Part shown: in pieces, positions 8,877 to 16,723 of the stretch
Layout of the letters: the number at the start of each line of letters is the position of its first letter
How positions within the stretch are numbered: the first letter of the stretch is position 1
Assembly: GCA_002701645.1 (NCBI GenBank)
Contig: NZWP01000021.1
Span: forward strand, 1 to 37,078
DNA: 37,078 nucleotides
From: Fidelibacterota bacterium
Lineage (GTDB): Bacteria; Fidelibacterota; Marinisomatia; Marinisomatales; Marinisomataceae
Direction: 5' to 3'
Translations under genes and position numbers: made by a program
Notes under the pieces: generated by a model
What the model was told of the DNA's origin: nothing
Database searches by the model: none
What the model saw: only the letters and a program-made list of their open reading frames with translations

Positions 8877-8950
8877 GCCCCGGTAGCTCAGCTGGATAGA
8901 GCAACGGATTTCTAATCCGTAGGTCACAGGTTCAAATCCTGTCCGGGGTA
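8877..8950 (+). tRNA. tRNA-Arg, anticodon TCT
   Basis: A complete 74-base cloverleaf can be folded: acceptor GCCCCGG with CCGGGGT, D arm GCTC/GAGC, anticodon arm ACGGA/TCCGT around TTTCTAA, T arm ACAGG/CCTGT around TTCAAAT, discriminator A. The anticodon TCT reads AGA and AGG arginine codons, which are common in AT-rich genomes. No CCA is encoded. The 3' 27 bases overlap, on the other strand, the end of the GDSL hydrolase gene. Confidence 0.97.
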
Positions 8951-9817
8951 CTCTCCCATACCAATAAATTCTTTCATCGATTGCTGTAACATTGCTCCAG
9001 CTTTTTCATTTAAGTGAATATGATCACACAATAATTTTAATTTATATTTTCTGCCAATACGACTCCAACTCCACCCAAAGACATAATGCAAGATAACAGC
9101 TCTTAATCCTCTTAACCTTCTCCATTCGCTAGTAGTGTATGGTACACTATTATTAATATCGATTATTTCATCGAACTGTTTAAATAAGTCTATAAGGGTT
9201 AACTCATATTTATCAGATAATGTTCTTATGATATTATTGTGCAATTTTACAACGCTTATGATTTCAGCCTTAGGTTGCTCGCCTAGCCAAGGTAATGTAC
9301 TAATTGCAATTTTAGCATTTGTTTTACTTTTAATCTCTATAATGAATTTTTCTAGTTCTGATGCATACCAATCAATATGAGGTAATTGTGGCAATCCTTT
9401 AGTAGATACATAGTAATCTTGAATATGTTTAATATTTTGGCTACCTATGGCATCATTTGTCCCAATTAAGATAGTAATATAGTCGGGATTATGTTTAATA
9501 ATATCATCTACACGTTGATTCAAGTTCCATGTTAAATCTGCATTGATTCCTGCATTAATATATATCTTTGATTTATCTTCCTTTCTTAGAGTGCTCACCC
9601 AATCATATCCAATGTGTCCATGAGTGATACTGTCACCACAGCATACAACAACTGGCTTATCATTATCAGGTTCAAGATCAAATGTGTCTGCGGCCATAGC
9701 TGGTAATTGCCATGACTTTCTAATCAATGGAAGCTTATAAATATTGAGTATAATACTATTCCTGATAATGTAGAGTATAAGAATAAGTAAAAGCATGGCT
9801 ATAGAAACATATAACAT
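8924..9817 (-). CDS. SGNH/GDSL-family hydrolase with N-terminal membrane anchor
   Basis: A serine esterase or lipase of the SGNH fold; the substrate cannot be told. A hydrophobic segment (about 4-24) should anchor it to the inner membrane with the catalytic domain outside. Block I is GDSITHG with nucleophile Ser63, block III GTND (119-122) supplies Asn121 to the oxyanion hole, and the catalytic pair is Asp265 and His268 in DHIHLN. The protein has 297 residues. The last eight (290-297, YPGQDLNL) are encoded by the antisense of the T arm and acceptor stem of tRNA-Arg, so the natural end of the domain is probably near residue 289. It is the last gene of a five-gene minus-strand group. Confidence 0.85.
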   Translation of the reverse strand: MLYVSIAMLLLILILYIIRNSIILNIYKLPLIRKSWQLPAMAADTFDLEPDNDKPVVVCCGDSITHGHIGYDWVSTLRKEDKSKIYINAGINADLTWNLNQRVDDIIKHNPDYITILIGTNDAIGSQNIKHIQDYYVSTKGLPQLPHIDWYASELEKFIIEIKSKTNAKIAISTLPWLGEQPKAEIISVVKLHNNIIRTLSDKYELTLIDLFKQFDEIIDINNSVPYTTSEWRRLRGLRAVILHYVFGWSWSRIGRKYKLKLLCDHIHLNEKAGAMLQQSMKEFIGMGEYPGQDLNL

Positions 9818-9818
9818 A

Positions 9819-9890
9819 TCACGAACGATTTAATGCGTCCAATGTCTCTTGATGCATAAACTTTGTTATGTTTGTCATTGGATGAGCCAT
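9819..9890 (-). CDS. Possible 23-residue leader peptide before the GDSL gene
   Basis: In the 108-base gap between two genes an ATG at 9890 opens a 23-codon frame that ends in TGA one base before the GDSL start codon. The peptide begins MAHPMTNITKF and ends in LNRS; it has mixed composition and no membrane segment. No convincing ribosome site is present. The tight spacing to the next start would allow translational coupling, but a frame this short can arise by chance. Treat it as a candidate only. Confidence 0.2.
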   Translation of the reverse strand: MAHPMTNITKFMHQETLDALNRS

Positions 9891-9925
9891 AATCCAATAA
9901 ATCTAGATGAAATTATGACGAAACA

Positions 9926-10888
9926 CTAGTTGATTTCTGGTAATTGAAATGCTGCAACTCGACGATCATTGTCAACTGCATATAAATACCAATGTCCATG
10001 CATATAAGCCGTGGTAATCCCATCAGTATTAGACACACCTTCTAAATATAGCGTGTTTAAATATTCAAATGATTCTCTATCAAATAAATGAAACTTATTA
10101 TCAGTCTTGCTTTGTTCGGTAGCAATCCAATAACCAGAGGTTTTGGATGTTTTCACCAGTGCTATCCCTTCAGGATCTGTTATAAATATAAAGTCTTGGA
10201 GCTTTGCACCTATGTTTTCACCGCTATTTAAATCAAGAACAGCAATTTTATAATGTTCTTTATTTTCATCTGCTACTAATAATGTATTATTAGAAGGGTC
10301 AACCATGATACTTTCTACTTGATATAGCGTCTCCTCTCCAAATGTTGTAAAAGAGATTATAGAAAATGAATCCTCTTTATAAAATAGTTCAAAAGAGACA
10401 ATTCTATCATTTTTTGGTGTATCATATTCGTAACTATCTGTGATAAAAATTTTATACACACCATCTGATTTCTTATAGCTTGTAATTCCATATGGCTGAC
10501 GCAAAATATCAGTTCCAAAAGTACCAAGAAATTCCATTGAAGTATTAAAAACAGATACCTGATGCGTATCCCTTTCAGTAATCAAGACTAATGCATCATT
10601 AATCACATTGACACCATTAGGATATGCATCAGGTCTTTCAATTGTTTGTTTTAATTCTCCATTCATTGCATTGTATACATACAATTGATTAGCATCTTTG
10701 CCTGTTACCACTATGACATGTTTTCTCATAAGAAATCCTATACTATCAATACCAGTATTTGGCATTGGATCAGTATAGAATAATGCATCAGACAATATCA
10801 TTTTATCATTATACTGACAACTATATGTCAATAGCATTGCTATCGATAGAAGAAACATATTTATCGTTTTTTTAAGGCTATATATCAT
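9926..10888 (-). CDS. Beta-propeller lipoprotein, phytase-like
   Basis: A 320-residue exported protein with a hydrophobic signal ending in LLTYSC, so Cys24 is the likely lipidated residue (the lipobox is not a perfect consensus). The rest is all-beta with repeated blade-like segments such as QLYVYNAMNGE, HQVSVFNTSMEFLG and HLFDRESFEYLN, and a closing segment VDNDRRVAAFQLP. The pattern, especially the DRESFEYL...NTDGIT ending, resembles beta-propeller phytases, which cleave phosphate from inositol phosphates using calcium. The usual N-terminal DAADDPAIW-type motif is not clearly present, so the activity is uncertain. An NHL-like binding propeller is the alternative. It lies 38 bases downstream of the FKBP gene. 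Confidence 0.65.
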   Translation of the reverse strand: MIYSLKKTINMFLLSIAMLLTYSCQYNDKMILSDALFYTDPMPNTGIDSIGFLMRKHVIVVTGKDANQLYVYNAMNGELKQTIERPDAYPNGVNVINDALVLITERDTHQVSVFNTSMEFLGTFGTDILRQPYGITSYKKSDGVYKIFITDSYEYDTPKNDRIVSFELFYKEDSFSIISFTTFGEETLYQVESIMVDPSNNTLLVADENKEHYKIAVLDLNSGENIGAKLQDFIFITDPEGIALVKTSKTSGYWIATEQSKTDNKFHLFDRESFEYLNTLYLEGVSNTDGITTAYMHGHWYLYAVDNDRRVAAFQLPEIN

Positions 10889-10926
10889 ATTAGAATTGGA
10901 AAGCTAATATTAGAAACATGTTAGAA

Positions 10927-11679
10927 TTATTGACTAATATCTAATAATTCCATCTCAAAAATAAGAGTGGAAGAAGGTGGAATAACATATTCTCCCAACT
11001 TTGAACCTTTAATTCCTTGTTCTCCATAAGCTAGATTATAAGGCACATAAACTTCCCATTTTGATCCAACAGGCATCATAAGCAATGCTTCCTGCCAGCC
11101 TGGAATAAAACCATCGACTCGAAGCGTTATTGGTTTGCCTTTATCATAGCTACTATCAAATTTATGTCCATCAACCAAGTATCCATTATAATGTATAGTA
11201 ATTTCATCGTCATAGTCTGGGACTTTACCAAAACCTTCTTCGATGATCTTATATTGTAATCCACTACGTTGACGAACGAGTACACCTTTTTTTGTTTTAT
11301 TTTGCTCTAAAAATTCTTGTCCTATTATTTTATTTGTTCTAGATAATTCTCTGGCATCTTCTGAGGCTGATTGCATTTGATCTCTTTCTATTGCTGAATT
11401 TCTTACATTGAACTCTCGTAATATTGTTTGCCTGTCTGCATTATTTAATCTTGGTTCTTTTTTATTCCAATAATCATCTAATCCTTCCTTCATAAGATCT
11501 TTATTAAATTGTGCGTCAGGTAAATTTTTTCCGATGTTAACACCTAGAGAATAACTTAATGAATCCTCAAAAGTTACTATGAGTAATTTTTCATCTTGTG
11601 TTGTATTAGACGAATTATCACAATTTGTGAAAAGCACTAAACTGCATATGATAATTAATATTTTTATCGCATTATTCAT
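10927..11679 (-). CDS. FKBP-type peptidyl-prolyl isomerase, lipoprotein (FkpA/Mip-like)
   Basis: Speeds proline isomerisation during folding of exported proteins. The 250-residue protein has a lipoprotein signal with LFTNC (Cys20), a helical dimerisation region of the FKBP_N type (about 38-135) and a C-terminal FKBP domain (about 150-248). The domain shows the conserved order HYNGYLVDGHKFDSS, the VDGFIPGWQEAL helix, MPVGSKWEVYVPYNLAYGE and PPSSTLIFEMELL, with the active-site Tyr, Phe, Asp and Trp positions present. It should act at the inner face of the outer membrane or in the periplasm. Gaps to the flanking same-strand genes are 38 and 44 bases. Confidence 0.93.
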   Translation of the reverse strand: MNNAIKILIIICSLVLFTNCDNSSNTTQDEKLLIVTFEDSLSYSLGVNIGKNLPDAQFNKDLMKEGLDDYWNKKEPRLNNADRQTILREFNVRNSAIERDQMQSASEDARELSRTNKIIGQEFLEQNKTKKGVLVRQRSGLQYKIIEEGFGKVPDYDDEITIHYNGYLVDGHKFDSSYDKGKPITLRVDGFIPGWQEALLMMPVGSKWEVYVPYNLAYGEQGIKGSKLGEYVIPPSSTLIFEMELLDISQ

Positions 11680-11723
11680 GAGCTTATTCTAATTATTATG
11701 GATACTCATAGTAAAGAAAAAAA

Positions 11724-12557
11724 TTAACGGCCATCCTTATAGCCTGTATATTCATCCATCATACTATTTAATCCATATAAATTCCCAAACTTCACTAATA
11801 AAGAACTTGGGAGCAGGGCTCTTAATAATACAGATTGATTCATAATCCATGGGATTTTAGGTGAATGGAATCCAAAACGAATCGCTCTATTGATGATAAC
11901 TTTTGCAACAGCATCATGAGATTTAACACCTGGCGCAAATATTGTACCTAGAATATTTAGTTTTGTTCCTTCAAATAAACCTTTCTTCAAAAAGTTGGGG
12001 TGAATAGAAGAGAATCTTACTCCCTTTTTACCCATCTTAATTGCTTCCAGTCTTAAAGATTCTGTTAAGCCCATTACAGCCCATTTTGTTGCAGCGTATA
12101 TTGCTAATTTAGGAGCACCAATCAATGAAGATGCAGATGATATATTAATAATATGTCCTTTATTTTTTTCTAACATCGCAGGCATAAAAGATCTAATAGT
12201 ATAAATCATCGATGTAAAATTAACATTAATCATATTTTCTAATTCTTCATCTGAACGATCTAGCATATACCCCGTATATACTGTTCCAGCATTATTAATT
12301 AGAATATCAACATCGCCGATATCTTTTTTAATGATTGCTGCATTGCGATAGACTTGTTCTTTATTGGTAACATCACAGACTTGAGAAAATACATCATGTC
12401 CTTCATTTTTTAGAGATTGAACAGCATCATCTAAATCATTTGGCTGAAAATCCCACAGAATAACTTTGGCATTCTTTTTGAGTAGTCGTTTAACAGTGGC
12501 AAGCCCAATACCTTTGGCAGCTCCAGTCACTAACACAATTTTATTTTTAAGATTCAT
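11724..12557 (-). CDS. Short-chain dehydrogenase/reductase
   Basis: Classical NAD(P)-dependent oxidoreductase of 277 residues. The cofactor motif TGAAKGIG is at 11-18, NNAG at 88-91, and the catalytic Ser (140-143), Tyr154 and Lys158 (YAATK) are all in place. An acidic Asp36 at the end of the second beta strand favours NAD(H). The C-terminal part beyond residue 190 is typical of the lipid- or retinol-acting branch (ketoacyl or steroid-like substrates), but the substrate is not known. It sits between the FKBP lipoprotein gene and the PiT-like gene without obvious functional linkage. Confidence 0.85.
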   Translation of the reverse strand: MNLKNKIVLVTGAAKGIGLATVKRLLKKNAKVILWDFQPNDLDDAVQSLKNEGHDVFSQVCDVTNKEQVYRNAAIIKKDIGDVDILINNAGTVYTGYMLDRSDEELENMINVNFTSMIYTIRSFMPAMLEKNKGHIINISSASSLIGAPKLAIYAATKWAVMGLTESLRLEAIKMGKKGVRFSSIHPNFLKKGLFEGTKLNILGTIFAPGVKSHDAVAKVIINRAIRFGFHSPKIPWIMNQSVLLRALLPSSLLVKFGNLYGLNSMMDEYTGYKDGR

Positions 12558-12608
12558 ATCTATAATAATATCATCAATAGTGGCGAGGGCTGCAATACAT
12601 CATTTTAT

Positions 12609-13583
12609 TTAAAGTGCACTATACCATTGTATACTATATGCAAGGGAGACACTAATCATCAATCCTAACATCAATCTAAGGAAATCTTTATATAGCATTG
12701 GGAAGATAGCTTTTTTGTGTCGACTGGTATATGTTAATTCCCCATAACCAAGAGACATCCAAATTCCAAGCTCTCTACCGGCCAACATTCCCATAAAAAC
12801 AAATGTAGTACTCATAGGTATGTTGTTCACTTCTTTAAAATAGTACAATACAAAACAATACACTAAGTCAATCAGCGTAGCAGATCGGACATATCTTGTA
12901 TTGGTTTTTGATAAGACAATTTCCTGTATCTTTCCACCGCGCTCATAAAACATGAATGCTAATCCTAAAAGCATCGTACCAACAACAAAGAATTGAAAAT
13001 TAGTGTTTTCAACAGAAGAATATCTTGGTAAAAATACCATAATATTTGCCAAATCATGTTTCAGCCATGTTGCCCATAACCAACCAGTAGTCACCCATTG
13101 GCCTACTCTCCAATAGTTATTATATTTATTTTTACCTTTTTCCCCTTCATTTAAAAAATACTTACTAATGAGATACCAAGATCCCCAAGCAAAAACAAAA
13201 GAGACTGCATAACCTAAAAAACTTTTTAGCAACATTTTTTCCATTACAACCGATGATGCAAATACTGATAAGACTAAAAACGTAGTTGATACGGGTATTT
13301 TTAATCGCGTCAATGCCACTAGAGCTAATGGAGCTACTGCATGATACCATTGTATATCGATTTCTGGAAACTTATCTAATCTGCCAAAAGTTGGATCACC
13401 AGCATTAAAACCTTGTAGCATAGTTATTAAAAAAATAGATCCCATATATGCAAACATCCAATACCATTTGACATCATTATTGGATGAAATATAAGTTCCT
13501 AATGTTTGAATACTATCGTTAGCTGTAACTGCATAGACAGCAAAAAGAAATCCAAGTAAAGACCAAAGTGTAAGAAAATCCAT
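12609..13583 (-). CDS. PiT-like membrane transporter (divergent phosphate permease homologue)
   Basis: A 324-residue membrane protein with about nine to ten spans. Two features match the inorganic phosphate transporter (PiT) fold: an N-terminal ANDSIQTLGTY segment (about 21-31), like the GxNDxxN repeats, and two related PxSTTF motifs (IPVSTTF near 97-103 and IPMSTTF near 257-263), reflecting the internal duplication. Both halves are divergent and Phe replaces the usual His after STT, so substrate and even transport activity are uncertain. Start is ATG 13583 with AGGA six bases upstream, and a candidate promoter lies at 13620-13647. It heads the minus-strand group that continues to the GDSL gene. 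Confidence 0.65.
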   Translation of the reverse strand: MDFLTLWSLLGFLFAVYAVTANDSIQTLGTYISSNNDVKWYWMFAYMGSIFLITMLQGFNAGDPTFGRLDKFPEIDIQWYHAVAPLALVALTRLKIPVSTTFLVLSVFASSVVMEKMLLKSFLGYAVSFVFAWGSWYLISKYFLNEGEKGKNKYNNYWRVGQWVTTGWLWATWLKHDLANIMVFLPRYSSVENTNFQFFVVGTMLLGLAFMFYERGGKIQEIVLSKTNTRYVRSATLIDLVYCFVLYYFKEVNNIPMSTTFVFMGMLAGRELGIWMSLGYGELTYTSRHKKAIFPMLYKDFLRLMLGLMISVSLAYSIQWYSAL

Positions 13584-13619
13584 CTTATTTCCTGTTAATT
13601 AAGTTGAACTAATATAATA

Positions 13620-13647
13620 AATTTATTAAACATTATTTTTTTGTCAA
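13620..13647 (-). promoter_or_regulatory. Candidate sigma-70 promoter for the PiT-like gene
   Basis: On the minus strand a perfect TTGACA (13642-13647) is followed after 16 bases by TAAATT (13620-13625). The start of transcription would be about 30 bases before the ATG at 13583. The -35 box is the clearest in the window; the -10 is weaker and several AT-rich alternatives are nearby. Confidence 0.4.
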
Positions 13648-13692
13648 CCAAAATAACGCTAATATTTTTATTTTTTGACTCATTTTACTTTG

Positions 13693-13765
13693 CTCCGGAG
13701 GAGAGACTCGAACTCCCGACCTGGTGATTAACAGTCACTCGCTCTACCAACTGAGCTACTCCGGA
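13693..13765 (-). tRNA. tRNA-Asn, anticodon GTT
   Basis: A 73-base cloverleaf on the minus strand: acceptor TCCGGAG with CTCCGGA, D arm GCTC/GAGC, anticodon arm with loop CTGTTAA (anticodon GTT), variable AGGTC, T arm GGGAG/CTCTC around TTCGAGT, discriminator G. No CCA is encoded. It begins 46 bases after the symporter stop codon on the same strand, so it may be processed from the end of that transcript or have its own promoter. Confidence 0.97.
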
Positions 13766-13811
13766 ATATGATTTGGAATTTTTAATATTATTATCGAAAA
13801 AACAAGGAATA

Positions 13812-15668
13812 TTACACCTCAAGCTCAATAATTAAATCTTTCGATAAATTAAATTGTGCATGCTTATATACATCTTTTGATATAATGACTCCATCAAACT
13901 TAGTTACTGATCCAAGATTAGCATGTGTAGATTTTAATCCACCTAAGTACCAACGCTTATCACTAATATAGATAAGATCTCCTGGGTTCCCTTTAATTTC
14001 ATCCATATATCTTTTCGGTAAGCACACTTTATTATTTTTATCTTCAGACACTCTAATCTCACTTCCAGGAACTGTAATAGTAATTCCAGCATTTGGATTT
14101 ACTTTAGAACCTTTAAAATATTCAGCTCCATCTTTAATCGTCCAAAGAGTTAATCCCTTAATATCGTCATAATTTTTTGGTGGCTTTGTGAATAAGGTCA
14201 CAATCACTCCAATAGACACACATGCTACAAGATTGTATAATGCTCTGATATAAGAATATGGTTTTTCTTCGACAAATTCAATCCCATGTGCAAAGGGGCT
14301 AATTAGTTCAAAAGGATATATCAATCCTAGAACAATAAATACAGAGCCTATTACAAAACTTAAAACAGCTGCTTGCGAAGAAAAACGTGGCCAGAATATT
14401 CCTAAAAATATAATTGTCACCATTGGTGGAGTTACCACACTATGGAACGCTCCATGCGCTTCATAAATGGTACCATATTGTGCGAATAAAAATGCGGCTC
14501 CAATTCCTACAACTGTTACTATTGCAGATGTTAACATGGACACTCTCAAACGAGTTTTTTCTGAAGGATTTTTTGCTCGAGGTGTATATATATCATTTAC
14601 TACAACTGCAGCTGATGCATTAATCTGAGAATCAAGACTAGACATTAAGGCTGCTACAACTGCAGCTACTAAAAATGCAAACACCGCTTCTGAAGATGCT
14701 ACAATTCCTGCTACTACGGTAAAAATAGTATTTGGATTTGTCGTTTCTGCAATCACCCCAGTTGACGTATTTGTAATTGCTCTTGCTACCCAACCAGCAT
14801 TAGATACAGCAACAGTACCAATCGGTAAAAACACTAATACGTTCATCATAGTTGCTCGACGAGCATGCACCACAGAACGCGAAGATAGAAAACGCATAAT
14901 AACTGCTTGATTCATAAAAGCAAATCCAACAGATCCGACTATTCCATCTTGCCAGAATACACCAACAAAATTAAAATCAGGTGGAGAATTAAAATCAGCT
15001 AACGGCAATTTATTGGTTGTAGAGAGTGCATTCCAGAATATATCAAATCCTCCTAGATAAGCAATCCCAAGTCCAAAAATTAGGAGTCCAGCAAATAACA
15101 ATACTACTCCTTGTATAAAGTCAGTAAATATAATTGCTGTCTGACCACCTAAAGAAACATAGATACCAGCAATCAATGCAATCACAATAATAATCGTTTC
15201 GATCTCCCATCCTAGAATAGGTTGCAATAATGACCCTAATGCTAATAAACCAATTCCAATATAACCTATTAAGTATAATATCATTGTAAAGGTTGATAAA
15301 TTTCTTACCGTAGAATTAAAACGTCGTTCAAAATATTCTGGAATAGAGTTTACTTTCATATAATAAATAATGGGAATCCAGCCAAAGAGAAGTAAGGGCA
15401 TAAAAAACCAATCATTCATATAGGTCATGGTTGAAGAAAAGCCATATTCAAATCCTTTTGATGCGTACTTTGCAAAACTATGCGATCCAACTCCCGTAGC
15501 CAACATAGACATTCCAATTAACCACCATGAGAATCGTCTTCCACCAAAGAAAAAGTCTTCTGTAGACTGATTATTACGCGCAAAAAATAATCCTGCACCT
15601 AATACAAATGCTACATAGAATATTAAGATACCCCAAAAAAGTGGACTTGTAGCAATTTCAGGAGTCAT
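13812..15668 (-). CDS. Sodium:solute symporter (SSS family) with C-terminal soluble tail
   Basis: Sodium-driven uptake permease of the inner membrane; the solute is unknown. The 618 residues start with a first span (about 10-30), then the FFFGGRRFSWWLIG motif, and include the family signature around GGQTAIIFTDFIQGVVL (about 175-191). About 13 spans run to roughly residue 490. The last 110 or so residues are soluble and beta-rich (PGSEIRVSEDK, GNPGDLIYISDKRWYLGG) and are longer than in simple SSS proteins, perhaps a regulatory or partner-binding domain. The start codon overlaps the upstream small membrane protein by four bases (ATGA), a sign of close coupling between the two. Confidence 0.92.
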   Translation of the reverse strand: MTPEIATSPLFWGILIFYVAFVLGAGLFFARNNQSTEDFFFGGRRFSWWLIGMSMLATGVGSHSFAKYASKGFEYGFSSTMTYMNDWFFMPLLLFGWIPIIYYMKVNSIPEYFERRFNSTVRNLSTFTMILYLIGYIGIGLLALGSLLQPILGWEIETIIIVIALIAGIYVSLGGQTAIIFTDFIQGVVLLFAGLLIFGLGIAYLGGFDIFWNALSTTNKLPLADFNSPPDFNFVGVFWQDGIVGSVGFAFMNQAVIMRFLSSRSVVHARRATMMNVLVFLPIGTVAVSNAGWVARAITNTSTGVIAETTNPNTIFTVVAGIVASSEAVFAFLVAAVVAALMSSLDSQINASAAVVVNDIYTPRAKNPSEKTRLRVSMLTSAIVTVVGIGAAFLFAQYGTIYEAHGAFHSVVTPPMVTIIFLGIFWPRFSSQAAVLSFVIGSVFIVLGLIYPFELISPFAHGIEFVEEKPYSYIRALYNLVACVSIGVIVTLFTKPPKNYDDIKGLTLWTIKDGAEYFKGSKVNPNAGITITVPGSEIRVSEDKNNKVCLPKRYMDEIKGNPGDLIYISDKRWYLGGLKSTHANLGSVTKFDGVIISKDVYKHAQFNLSKDLIIELEV

Positions 15669-15949
15669 CGAACATACCTACTTAAAATTAATGTTGTTAA
15701 AAGATATCCAGACAGAATAACTAGATAGAGTTGTGGGGTATTATTTAATGCAGCAATTGTCATCAGTAGATGAATAGAAGATACATAAATGAATCCCCAA
15801 ATTAATACTAGCACCCATGTTTTATATTCAGCCCAAAACTTTTGAGATCCATAAGCTATAAAAATTGCAAAAAGACCTCCACCAAAAATTAATAGTCCAA
15901 AACTATACTGGTAAATAAAAGGGAGCCATGAATGCGAAAATAAATCCAC
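15665..15949 (-). CDS. Small three-span membrane protein, candidate symporter partner
   Basis: A 94-residue hydrophobic protein with three predicted spans (about 10-30, 43-64 and 71-90) and no known motif. It starts with GTG at 15949, sharing one base with the HIT stop codon (TAGTG), and ends in a four-base overlap with the symporter start. Small membrane proteins encoded just before SSS permeases are known, for example the YjcH/DUF485 protein before the acetate permease ActP, and this one may play a similar role, though I see no sequence match to that family. Function is inferred from position only. Confidence 0.75.
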   Translation of the reverse strand: MDLFSHSWLPFIYQYSFGLLIFGGGLFAIFIAYGSQKFWAEYKTWVLVLIWGFIYVSSIHLLMTIAALNNTPQLYLVILSGYLLTTLILSRYVR

Positions 15950-16443
15950 TATCCTAGTTCCTCAAAAAATGGTTTTAGTAAATCATAAGTATCATGCAAG
16001 CCTTGTGCTACAACTTTAGTTGATCCTACTACCGGCATAAAACTTGTATCTGAAGACCATCGTGGTACAATATGAAAATGTAAGTGGCTTTCAATAGATG
16101 CACCTGATCCCTTGCCTATATTAGCTCCAAAATTAAACCCTTCACAGTGTAAATGAGTTCTTAAGATAGCCATTGTTTTTTTTGTTACTTGCATAACGTC
16201 TGATAAAGTATCATCTTCTAAATCTTCTATGGCATTTTTTTCTTCATATGGAACCACCATAAGATGCCCGTTATTATATGGATAATAATTCATAATTACA
16301 TAGCATGTTTTCCCGCGATACAGAATAAAATTCTCTCTATCATTACCTTCATTGGGTTTATCAGAAAATATTTTCTGGGATCCATCTTTATTTTTGATGT
16401 ATTCCATTTTCCAAGGAGCCCATAAATGTTTTTTATGCGACAT
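15949..16443 (-). CDS. HIT-family nucleotide hydrolase or phosphorylase
   Basis: A histidine-triad protein of about 164 residues that probably acts on dinucleoside polyphosphates or nucleoside phosphoramidates. The triad HLHFHIVPRW is at about 120-129, and the LWAPWKMEYI opening near the N-terminus is typical of the Ap4A phosphorylase-like HIT branch. I place the start at ATG 16443, because a GGA lies eight bases upstream and the family usually begins just before LWAPW; ATGs at 16449 and 16470 are alternatives. It overlaps the upstream unknown gene by 11 bases and touches the small membrane protein gene. The GFNFGANIGKGSGASIESH segment before the triad is also conserved in the family. Confidence 0.9.
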   Translation of the reverse strand: MSHKKHLWAPWKMEYIKNKDGSQKIFSDKPNEGNDRENFILYRGKTCYVIMNYYPYNNGHLMVVPYEEKNAIEDLEDDTLSDVMQVTKKTMAILRTHLHCEGFNFGANIGKGSGASIESHLHFHIVPRWSSDTSFMPVVGSTKVVAQGLHDTYDLLKPFFEELG

Positions 16444-16723
16444 ATTCATTATCCAATTCAATATTATCAATTAAATCTCTTAATACTGGTTTAATATATA
16501 GGTTGTCCAGATTCATCTTGCTAAAACATTTTGCTAATATATGCAACCGTTGTTCTAGCGGTTTATGTTTATTAATTACCACAATATTATCAGAAAATAA
16601 CATACAACTATCTCCATTAAAATTACCTTTATCTTGAATAATTTTAATATCAAATTTATGACTTAATTCAATAAAATCATCAAGAAGCTGTTGGTATTTT
16701 TTATTTTTTTTCTTATACGTCAC
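16433..16723 (-). CDS. Conserved-looking hypothetical protein, about 96 residues
   Basis: Small soluble protein with a Lys-rich start, an amphipathic helix, then a beta-rich core (IKIIQDKGNFNGDSCMLF, IVVINKHKPLEQRL) and a helical end (IKPVLRDLIDNIEL). I recognise the general pattern of a widespread uncharacterised protein in which a glycine turn precedes a VINK strand and a helix, but I cannot name it. The start is GTG 16723: AGGA at 16731-16734 is seven bases upstream, which is far better than a GTG at 16744 that would extend it by seven residues. It overlaps the upstream transferase gene by 11 bases and HIT by 11, so it is part of the overlapping run. Confidence 0.7.
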   Translation of the reverse strand: MTYKKKNKKYQQLLDDFIELSHKFDIKIIQDKGNFNGDSCMLFSDNIVVINKHKPLEQRLHILAKCFSKMNLDNLYIKPVLRDLIDNIELDNEYVA

